Positions 10,935-22,900 of a DNA stretch of 64,000 nucleotides are shown here, one piece after another. Made by a program: the position numbers and the translations under genes. The stretch covers positions 34,527,159-34,591,158 of the forward strand of contig NW_022145605.1 of the NCBI RefSeq assembly GCF_000002235.5, read 5' to 3'. Each line of letters opens with the position of its first letter. The stretch's first letter is position 1. The notes beneath the pieces were generated by a model. It was given only the letters and a program-made list of their open reading frames with translations. It searched no databases and was not told the origin of the DNA. This DNA is from Strongylocentrotus purpuratus (taxonomy: Eukaryota > Echinodermata > Echinoidea > Camarodonta > Strongylocentrotidae).

Positions 10935-13900
10935 CCTCTTCTGACCAAGAGATGTTCTCACTACAAAGTATAGGTCATCCGTACCACTGCCATATCCAAG
11001 GGTTATCTTTTGGACACTCTAGATCTGCATATTCCTTATCTTTTACACTGTGGTGTCATTGTCAAATGAGGCTGTTCTGAAGGATGAAGAATAAGAAACA
11101 CAGAATCTTGTAAAAGATTTTTGTGAGAATACCAATTTATTATTGCCAACATTTATAATTTGATGATGATTGATATTTTGTTTATGCACAGGACAAGGTA
11201 AAGCTAGAGGGATGATTCCTTTGCTGCCAGTACAACCCAAGGAGAGGCCATGCTATTCCAAGGAAATAAAAGAAGTGATACAACCCAAAGATGATCAGTT
11301 TAACAGAGCTTGTTCTCGCAAGGAGCTGTCTGTATCTAGTCATTCATCAGAATCGTTTCATTCTCGGAAGAAACCTGATTCGACAAAGTTGAAGGATACC
11401 TGTGTGAGTACAGTCTTATTGATCATCATGGTGATGTAAAATTTCAGTGCTCCAGTGGCATTTGCTCTGGGCTTTATTTTATTACAGATATATTCAAAGG
11501 TTGGGGATGCTATCGCTCCCTAGGGAGTGGAGAATGTGCATACATTGTGTATGGTTCAGCCTGAATCTGATGACCAGGGTAATAATAATTACTGCGCCTA
11601 GAAACAAGTATTAGGCGCATTATAAATGTGATCTATTATTATTATTATTATTATTATTATTGGTTTTTAGTTTAGGGTGGTTAGGAATATTGTCAGGTCA
11701 TGTCTTGAAGACAGAAGTATGAGTAAGAGTCTTAAGAATTGACTGCAGGCAGAGCAATTGTTACCTCAAATATGTGGCTTGGTCTGTGACCTTTTTTTTA
11801 TTACGGTATATCACATTTAGTTATATTGTAAGCATTATAAGCCTCTACTTTGATATATATGTCTATGTAGGATACCACCAGCAAATAATTCCCTCGACCA
11901 ATTTTTTTCTTCTTCTAAATCGTAGTTTTCTGATTGATTTATTTTGTAGGTTAGAAATTCAAAGAATGTGAATGAGCTGAGTAGAGAGTTAACCGTCTTG
12001 TATCATCAATGTGACAATGCCTCCCTAACCAAGAGGATGAACCATGCTGTAAGGTAAGAACCTTCCCTTTATTAACCTCATATGATCCTTCCTACTCTTT
12101 TTGTTCACCTCTTCTGGGTTGCCGCTTGTTTGTTTTGTTTTATTTTATTTTTTCAATTCCACAATGTCTACAAGTATGTTGAAAGTCAGTTTATTTTTAG
12201 TCATTATTATGACTCAAAAACCTATTCGAGTCATGAACCTCAGACTTGCTAGTTGTGGAAGATAGTCTTATTATTTGTTTGTATTGGTTGGTCACAAGTC
12301 ACTTAGGTCGAAAAACAATGTGGTAATGAGATGTTTTTTCTCAGGTTTAACATTCTTCCTTTTGCTCTTGATTGAAACTGGGAAACAAGTTGTAGCAAAT
12401 TGTTCCGACAATAACTCTGAATCTAGGCAGAGATATACTGATTTTACTATCGAATTCATCTTTTTTCTTTTTTTTTCTTCTTTATTTTATTATTATTTTT
12501 TGGTTTGGTCTATATCTATTTCATCTTCCTATGTTCTAAAATCATGTTTCATCCTACTAAATTATCACATGTGATGTGCGAGGCTTTCTGTATCAAGAAT
12601 TAATACCCTACACAACAAGTTCATAATCCCTGCAATGTAGGCTTACGATGTAATCAAACTTTGAAAAGATGCATAGTCATGAAATATTGAATATTTTTCT
12701 TATTCTCATGTCACAGGATATTTATAGATTGCCTGACACAATTAAGGGCTCTGTTTGAATTTACTTGAACAAATATTTCCACGCTGTCTTTCATTCCATT
12801 TAGGCTTTTCTCTCTAGAAGTGGCTGATACTGTCAAGTCAAAGAACGCTACAAGGTAATTGCAAACGTTTTATTTGACATTTTAATTTTCTCAATCAGAT
12901 AATATACTGATATCTTTTAAATAAGAGAATCATTTCATCAGCTTTGTTTCTAACCAAGTCGCATAATTTGTCACCAACTTTTGTTCATGAGTAAGCATTA
13001 GTCAATATTTTAAGATTTATGATTTGTATGGGTAGACCTGTCACCTATAGATGTGAGTGCCAGCACTGGGTTTTTGAAAAACAATGTCTTTAGAATTTTC
13101 ATGATGTACAATGTTGCATGCATGCATCCTTTCATTACCCCAAATTCTATCAGCATGTAACAAATGTTAAAACTAACCCTTTTTTGTCTCTCTCTATCTT
13201 CCTCTTTCTCTGAAATATCAATAATAATATATTTTTTATTCATCTTTTCTTCTTTTAGACTTCTCTCTTTCTCTTTCTCTCTCTCTCTCATCTTCTTTCT
13301 CTTTCTCCGAAATATCAATAAAAATAGATATTTTATTCATCTCTTCTTCTTTTAGACCTCTCTCTCTCTCTCTCTCTCTATCTCACACACACACACACTT
13401 TCTTTCTCTGAATCATCAATCAAAATAGATCTTTTATTTATCTCTTCTTCTTTTAGACCTCTCTCTCTCTCTCTCTCTCTCGCTCTCTTGGTTTCTCCTT
13501 ACTGTGCAGTATCTTTTTTTTTTTTTTTTTTTTTTTTTTTTGCAAGGGCAGCTTGTTTTTCTTTTTTGCAATATGATATTCAAGATCTTTATGATAGTCA
13601 ATGTAAGTTCTGAAACCCTGAAAATTGGGTATTTTACTTTGAAATTTGCATAAATAAATGTAGTATTTAAGCATAAGAAATAAATATGTCAAAAACATAT
13701 CCTTTTCATAGCCAAACATTCTTTCAAATATTGAAAAATTCACTACTTTATTAATCTTCTGATTAATAATTTTAATGGTATCATCCCAAATGGGTTTTAC
13801 AGTCTGACATTCGATGAAAAGATGTAGGTAAGTCTCGGGTTTATTTTCGCAAGATGAACAATTAGGAGAATTCTTTCATTTAATTTTGAACAGAAAGTTA

Positions 13901-16900
13901 TTTAGTGCTATGGCTTTATGAAAGAGTTTGAAATAAAATGAACGAATGCGAGTGCTTATAGTTCATTTGAAATTATCAATATGAATCTTGTCCCAATTAA
14001 CAGGGTTAGGGTCAGAAAGTTCTTTCCAGAATGTTAATTTCTTTTCGGGAACATGTGGCTCTAGAATGACATTATAAGAATATTTGGGAAGCTTCCTAGC
14101 TTGCACAAGTTTATTGAGAAAGGCATCAAAGATTACTGTGCAGTATCTTACTAGCCTCCACCACTTTCACTCTCCATTGCAGTTTCCATCATTTCCCCTA
14201 ATTTTCATTTATTCTCTCTTTGCAATCAGCTGAGCAATTTCTGTAACCTTTTCTTCCCATCCTTTTCACAGAGCTTCTGATGTTCAAAGCCGCTTGCATA
14301 GTGTGATGTTGTATTTCCACTTCAAGTGTGACATTTTACATACTGATAAAAAGAAGGTAAAATTTCTTACCAGTGTCATTCTTTAATTCTTAGAAAATGT
14401 AAAGATGTAATTTATTCATTACGTCAGTTATAACTCAATTCCTTTTCCGTGAGATTAGCATTGACATTTTGAATGTGAATATACATAATATATATATAAC
14501 ATAATATGAATATTATACATATTACTATAGCAGTATATTATGTAAAGATATTCTTTCTTTTAAAAATCTAGTCAGTCTTTCAATAATATGGTTGCATTTT
14601 GATTCTTAACGTTGTAATGCTTGGTAGTCTTAATCAAATTATCTTGTTTCAGAATAATTTCTTTTGGTATAAAATATATGCAGAGAGGTTATTTTAATGA
14701 GGATTACGTTTCAATATATTTTGTGTTTCAGGTACCCTTATGTAAGGAATCTGCCTACAAACGGCTTATGACTTCTATGTTATCTCTTTACTCCAGTCTT
14801 GATATGCTCATTACAAGGTAATTCACCAAACCTGGTCGTGAAGATAATATGTAGATTAGTTCAATGGTGAATCAATTTATGAAGAAGGTGTAGTCATAAT
14901 GTGAGCTATAGTTTTATGAGATTGTATTGTTGTTTGATATTATACTTTCAGTATAAGAGTGTATACGTACACTATGTAACTGTGAAGGGTTCTCACAGGT
15001 GCTGTATCACACCATTGGTGCCTATATCAAGCTTAGTGCTCGGCATCAAGGGTATATTCTCCCAGAGGGAAGGCGTGGACAGAGATATTAGATATTCCAA
15101 TGCAACCTGCAAAAATAGGTGACCTGGCAGCAATTTTTCCGCATTTATGTTGTCAAAACATTAGGTTAGGGTTTGGTAAAATGTTTCTTCCGGGGTTGAA
15201 ATTGAGAATGTGGTTAGTGTATAAAATGGACCCTGGAGCCATTTTCACAGAAGAACATGTCGTACAATCATGTATGAGCAGAGTAGAAAATCTGACGCGG
15301 TATCTAAACTTCTAAAGACCCACTTTACTACTTGTAGCTACTTGCTCCCTCTATATAGAAAACAATGCCTAATCGGTGACCATTGATCCCCCATGATCCT
15401 CTTTTTCTTGTGTTGATTGAGAGCAGAGTTAATGAGATAGCCACCTGTCAGTGACCTTCCTGGGTGGTCTAATCCCTCCTAGCCAAACTAGTACAGACAG
15501 CCTTTAATGTTGCTGTTAGAGGCACCAGTCATATCGATGGCGTGCAGCCTTTTCTCACACAGCTAAAATTCTATAAACATGATTAGTTTAAAGGGCTTTA
15601 AAGGTAAAGACCAGTAATGGCCATGCGATTGCATTGTGAAAGAAACGTTGTGGAATCGATCAGAAAAGGTTGATCATCTAGCATCTAGCATCTGCAAGGT
15701 TCTGGAATCATCAAAATGATAAGAAATTTGGCCCATTCTTCGTAAAGTTACAAGCACTATACACAGAAAGATGTATATGGGACTACCCTATCTCTCTCAC
15801 CAGACCATGAGAGAGATAAATTTACCAAATATATGAATTAGTAGGCAGTTTCCCGGCAAATTTTTTATCATCATGTATTAGTCAAAACATATTCTTTCAC
15901 ATGATTGGTAATGAGAGCTTCCATTTCATTTTTTGAAATTGGGGCGTTGCCAATACTGGTCTTTACCTTTAAACTAATCAGCTGTACATACGACATCATT
16001 CACACACAGAAATTTTGGTGCGATCGTTAATCGTTTCGTGATTAACTACTGCTCTTAAAATGCGCAGTAGTGCCATTGCGCATTGAAGGTCAGGTCATAT
16101 CAAACAAAGCACACGCTCCATCCAGTTTAAACACGTTTAAACCGTTCACACACAAAATGTCAAGCTCTCTAGATACAAACTTTGTATCTGCAGCCTGCTT
16201 TGAGGGGCGTATGAATCGCGACTTCATATCTATCTGAACATCGTATAAACAATGTTCACACTGGGAAAATTTTCTTTAAAGGTGTTTAAAACTGTTGAGT
16301 TAAACATGTTTATACTAATCAAATCTAGGTACGATGAATTTTAGCTGTGTGTGAAAAGGCTGCAGGACACATATCCCACCGCTGCCATCCAAAAGTCAGG
16401 AAAGATTTGAAACATAGGATTAAGCTGCGAAGTGATCAATTCTGTTGGTGGCCCGACATTTCTTCCAGTGGCATAAAGTCCAGGCTTTATTCCACCAAAG
16501 ATTGGGGTCAGGGCTAGAGATAGAACTGGATTTTAGGTTTAGTTCAGGATTACGATCAGTTCAGGATTAGGATTCTGTCCAGGGATTGGTTTTGGATTGA
16601 AGTTGGTGTAAGATATTGACTGTCAAGCAATGATTGGCACCAAAGCATTGTATTGTAGAACTTTTATTTGTTGAAATCCAAGCTGATGATGAGCAACCAA
16701 AGACTATTACATTTTATAAGATGATGACGTGGATCCTGATCAAATGATTGGTTAAGAGCGTACACGTGACCAGGCACTCATTTTGCCTAACACATAATTT
16801 TGATAATGACCGTTCATTATCAAGTGCTAATGACCGGTCCGAGTAAAATCATGTTATAAAAACATCATTTTATAAAACAAATAAAACATCATCTTATAAA

Positions 16901-19900
16901 ACAAACAATACACCTCATTGTGTTCGGGCATTAGTAAAATTACCCACACTCGTTACCTTTGAGACAGTCCAAACACCCTCGGCTATCGCCTCAGGCGTGT
17001 TAGACTGTTCCAAAGGTACCTTGTGTGGGTAATTCTTACTAATGCCCTCACTGTTGTGTATTATTTGTATACTCTTCCACTGGAGGGTGGCTAACCACAA
17101 TACACTGTTAGGTGAATAGACATGAAATTCCATTATGTTTGCAAATTTATTTATAAATATGTGAACTTTAAAACAAATATGAATATTGGAACCTTAATTT
17201 TTGATTTGCCAGGTCTGATTCGGGAAGAAGTCCTCGCTTGGCTCAGCATACCCTGTTCAAGGCTTGTCTTTTGCTGAACAATAAGGAGCTCCTGATGGAT
17301 GTTATACTTCAGCTTTCAGTGAAACCAGAACCTATCGATGCTCCCTATCTCTATCCTACACTCATGTAAGTATGAATTAAACTATAAGTCTTGGTGGTGG
17401 GCTGGTGGTGTACCTTGTGCGGTCCTGAGATAAACACTTTTCTATAAAATACAGCATCATTGAATGAAGCTCTTACTATTAAAGTGTTACCTTCAGAACA
17501 TAGGGGCTGGCTTCCTGCACAATTACAATTACATCAACAGTAATATTTCAAACTTGACTAATATAGTGACAGATCATCACAAAATTGTTTGTGTGCTTGT
17601 TTTACATTTGACCTTCTATTTTTATGTTTCCTATGGTTAGCATTCATTTGAAGTATACAGGTTAGCGGTGCAAGGTCATATATGACATTGTTACAATGTA
17701 TTGCTTGTTAATTGACCAGTTTCATTTTGTTATTGACTTCTCACAAAAGTGATGGAGAATGTGTACTGAGAATATGACTTTACTACAGCTCAATAAACAT
17801 GGGACCAATATCCTACCCAATGTTTTTAAAGTCATCCTCTTCAAATGCACATCCCTCTACCGGTATACACTTTTATGCCTGTTGCCGTTACATTTTACTA
17901 CTATTTTCTTTTTCTGTGCTGTATGTAGGCATGTGTTGAAACATCCTCCATACCCATTCACCCCTCCTTCGTACATCAAACATATCCTTGTATGTCGGTT
18001 GGCCAGATACATCTTACCGCAGTACCTGTATCCAGAAATAACAGAACAACTTAAGGTTTGTAAACCTGCCAATGCTCTGTCAAGTGTGTTTGCATTCGAC
18101 AGTATCAGACAGTATTATACTGAATTATCTTTATGAAAGTTTTGTTTCATAGTTTCCTTAGAAAAATGAGAAAGTCCTCTTTTCAGCCTTGATGTGTATT
18201 CTAAGAGATAATACCTAAAAATTATCAGGTTAACATTGAAATAATTGTAATTTCTTTATCTGCATGAATCCCATGTCAAGAATCTGTTTGAGTGTATGAT
18301 GTATAACAACCCGTAAAACTGATTTCATAAGCAGAAAAAACAGTATTGTAGTTTTAAAGTTTTTAGAAGAAAAAACTTTTCCATTCCCTCAAATGATCAT
18401 GTTTTTTTTAATTTTTATAAGTAAGGCCTAATATTGACGGCATTGCAAAAAGAGAAAAAAAGAGAAATGATATGGTTCATGAATGACAAGTGGAAAGTGT
18501 ATTTTAATATTAATGGTGATGTTTTCTTGTGATGTAAGATATTTTAGGATAAGTACTACGTATCATCACTTTGTAGGTTATGAGGTTTCTAATTTGTTTT
18601 CCATTGACATTTTCTGCATTTCTCTTGGATTGCATAGTAGGATTGCACTGGTTTGTGCCTTAAATACAAAGTACTTACAAGTACTTTCATACTTAGATTA
18701 CACCATTCTTCTTTTCTTTAATCTGATGATGCAGTCCAGCCTGAGTCTCATGCCTCCTCATGGCCTAACTACCTGGTTAGCTGACCACTGCCCTCATCTG
18801 ACCTCTGAACTATCGACATATGCTAACGATCATAAGATGACCAGTTATTTCCTCCAGATAGCCTCCTTTGACCTCTGCAATGAACTTCAACAGGTTAGTC
18901 TGTCTTTCTGTAAAGATAGTTCAATACTCTCTGTTCTAACTATCTCATTGGTGTCCCCACAAAGTATTTTCCTTGATGAAAAGTCATCCCCTCCATTGTG
19001 TTGCTACAAATTATTTACCTTTTGTCACGCTGTCTTCCCAAATTTTGGATTTTAATGATACAGTCAAACCTGTCTATAGTGGCGCCCAAGGGAAACACAA
19101 AAAGTGGTCTTTGTAGACGGGTTCCTTTAGTACATGTTTCAGTGAGAAACCATTTACAAGGGAAACAAAAAATGTGGTCTTTGTACACAGGAGGGGGTAT
19201 CACTATGAATATGACTGACAAAGAAAGCGGACAAAGTATACAGTTCCTCAGGTAGACAAAGGAACATCCCTTCACTGCTATTATGTAAAAATGGGTAGAA
19301 CAGGTGTCACATGCATATTCACCTTTTTACATAATAGCAGTGAAGGGATGTCCTTTGTCTACCTGAGGAACTGTATAGTTTGTCCGCTTATTTTGTCCGC
19401 TTTCTTTGTCCGTCATATTCATAGTGTATATTCCAGCTTGTTGAACTGTCATATATCGGAGTATGCATATTTCGCTAATACAGAAGTTCTGATATCACTG
19501 ATACACATATAATAGTTTTTAATTGTAAAAGGCTGTGCTTCTTATGAGACTTATAGCCAAGCAAGATTTTTCTATAACAAGCTGAATTTCCACCTTTGCA
19601 ACAAAAAGAAAATTCTGGTAAAGCAAGCAAAGCTCGTTTGCAACTTGGAAACATATCCAGAACATATTGCATATATGGATAAAGTTCAAAACACTTTCAT
19701 CAATTTTCCATAGGATTGTCCCCTATAGGTCTGGGGAGTGTTTCATGCCATGGTTGCTCTCACCATTGGTCTCTTAATTATGATCTTTAGACTTTTCCTT
19801 CAATAACGAATTCTAAAAAATGTCAATTCTGCAGATTTGTGACCATGACTTGTACGTCCCTTGAGAGACCAATACCAGTAAATGGTGAGAGCAAGCAGTG

Positions 19901-22900
19901 GCATGAACTGCCTGCCATAGTTAAATCCAACTTAAATTCGATCTTAATCTTTGTGAAACACTTCCAATTTTCTCCTGCAGACTTTGTATGGCCGACCAGG
20001 ATCAGTTAGTCTGGAAAGAGGAGTGGATGATGTAGCAGGGAGTGCTGACTTCAGTGGTGTAATCGATACAGCTGGGGATTCCGCAGCCATTCTAGAGGTA
20101 CACAGAGGTATTATTATCTAGGATTGTTTCTTGATAATTCTAGAGTTCCAATTCTCGCTACCGCAACTATGATATTTTGCAATAGAGGGCAGCACCAGCC
20201 ATGGGTATATTGGCAAAGACACTTCCCATTCCCATACACATACAAAGGGTTGAGACCTGGAAAGTCCAACAGAATTGTAGTTTCGGAACCAATGATCTAT
20301 GTAACAGATTATGATGGTGCCTTCATAGATCTCATCAAATCATCAGGGAGGTTCATGAAACCTGAACATTAGTTTAGTCAAATAAGGAAGTAGTTGACAC
20401 TGCTGTATGGAAGCCGTAAGAAACCTTGTTTTATCGTCTTCCCCAGTATTGTATCTGCCCATGTGCTTTAATACCTGTGCAATGTTGGCTGGAAAAGGGG
20501 TGGCCATCTTTTGTTGAACATCATATTCGCGGTACAGTCAATTATAATTTTTTCCATATGTTGAGACATCAGTTTGTCAGGGAACCAGATGTTTATATAG
20601 GAAACTTTAAAAGTTTGAAATGTAGAGATGTTAGAAAAGCTAAGTCAGAAACCCAAAACCATGGAAAGGAGATCTGTAGATTTTATCTCTTTGTAGATTT
20701 GTCTTTTTTTAACCAATTATCTTTACTTTTTTAAAGCTTAATGTCTCCTGCTGTTAGATATCGCATGGACTTTGATAACTTCTATTGATATTTATTTTAT
20801 TATTGCTATTCAACTTCTACAGTATGTCCATTCATGTATACTACTTTGATTACGTTCCACACGTAAGCATAGAATGTTGCTTTCATCCTTATAAAATAAT
20901 GATTATTTACTTTATTTATATATCTTACACTTGTCATTCCCTTTATATTTCAGCCTCATGAGGTCGATGTGGAAGAAGTGTCGGGAAATCACTCCAAAAA
21001 GAGCAGCTTCTGTAGCGTTCATCAAGATGATAGCACAGACTCGAGCAAGCCAACTGAACGGTCTGTGTATGAAATCTGCGAAGATGTAACTGATCACGCC
21101 CAGTCAGAGAATGCAATGTCATTGAATGAACCATGTCAAATGGATACGATTTCAGATATATCAGATGTTAGGAAGAAAGCAAGGAAGAACTCTAAAACAA
21201 AAGCCAAGACAGTAAAGGCACTACCTCAGGCAGGTGATGAAGGAGAACGTGTGGAAGAAGTCTTGGTACTTTCTCAAGAAAACGAGTTGAGTGATAAAGG
21301 ATTCAATGGTACCACTTCACATGTGCCAGTTGTCAGCAAGAAAGCAAAGAAGTCTAAAAAGAAAGACAAAAAGAAAGATTCCTCTCCAGACACTAAAAAG
21401 AAGGCCAAGGCAGTAAGCACTCTACCTCAGACAAGTAATGAAAGAAAAGGAGGAGAAGAAGTTTTGGTCATTGTTCAAGAAAATGAGTCGGATGAGAAAC
21501 ACTTTGAAAGTACCTCTTCGGATGAACCAGTTGTGAGCAAGAAGGCAGAGAGGAAGTCTAAAAAGAAGTCCAAGACACCCAAGACACTTCCCAGGGCAGG
21601 AAAGCTAGAAGAATTTGCAGAAGAAGTCTCTGTAACTGTGCAAGAGAACGGGTGTGAAGAGAAACAGTTGGAATGTAGAGGAATGGATACTAGCACAGAT
21701 TCGAGTTTGATCAAACGTTGTGAGCAGGATTTACTGCGAGTCGATGTCACTATTATCCCTCCAAGCTTAAACAAGAATGAGAAGAAACAGAGAGCTGACT
21801 GCCATACATCTGTAAATAAGAACAGTGAATGTCCAACAATCAACGAACCTGCAGAAGACTGTGTCGTTGTCTCTGACTCTTGCAGTGAGGAGACGGCCAG
21901 TGTTGATATCATATATGAGACGGACACCGAACGTTCAGATCATCTCCAACAAAGGATGGCTCTGAGAAAGGCCAGACATTTTAAAAATTTGCTTCCTTCT
22001 GCTGATTCATCTAAATCAGTCACAGGATCTAACAGTTCTTGTGTCATGACAAGAAGCAGGTACAGGAAATCTATGTCTGATGCTAGCACTGTGCAATTAT
22101 CAAGGGAAAAACCACAAGGAAAGCATGAGAGCACGGCAAAGAGAACTTGTGGTTTTCGAGCAGTATCGCCAGTCTTTGAAGGGATAAAAGTTAGGCTTGA
22201 TCACATTGACCGAAACAGAGGTTCTATTGGCGTAGCAGAGGAAGTAGAGACTGGAAAAGAAAAATCTCCTGCCCTCACAGAAGCTACCCAAATGAGAAGA
22301 TCACCAAATAGGCTAGATCCCTTAAAAAAGTGGGACAGCAAGAGATATCTAATGAGAGAGGAAGTGATAAAGGCTCCAAAGTCTACGGTTTCAATAGATT
22401 CTGCAAAAGATGGTTTGGATACAAGTATTGAAGCACATGTAGATTTAAGCCCTAGAAGCCCACCAAGAGTGTTGAATCACAGAAAGAAATCTGAAAGTAC
22501 AAGCTCACCAAAGAAATTCATGGGAGAACACATAGTAGACTGTCAACCTTCTGTTATGTCTGTGGATTCTGCAGAAAACGGTTTGTATGCAAGTGCTGGA
22601 GCAGTGTCAAGACCGAGAAGATCACCTAGGAAACACAATTACCAAGATGAGTCAGAGGATGTTGTCAAGGAAGATCTGTCAGCTGATAGACACAAATCAG
22701 TAATCTCTAGCCCTGCCAAAGGGGTTCAAAGGTCAGGTACTGAAGATCTGACACGCCTCAGAAGGTCACCAAGAAAAGGCAATTCGAAAGACAATCTAGA
22801 ATCAAGGATCAAAGAATTCATGACAGATCAATCAGTTGATCCATACGAGTTCATTGATTCTTCACATTCTGCAGTAGATTATTCAAAGAAAAGCCCAACG

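Noticed and set aside
10631-11080. Ser/Leu-rich open frames of about 150 codons
   Set aside because: Produced by the CT microsatellite inside an intron whose flanking exons join in frame without it.
21475-21927. 150-codon minus-strand frame
   Set aside because: Antisense shadow of the Lys/Ser-rich tail exon.
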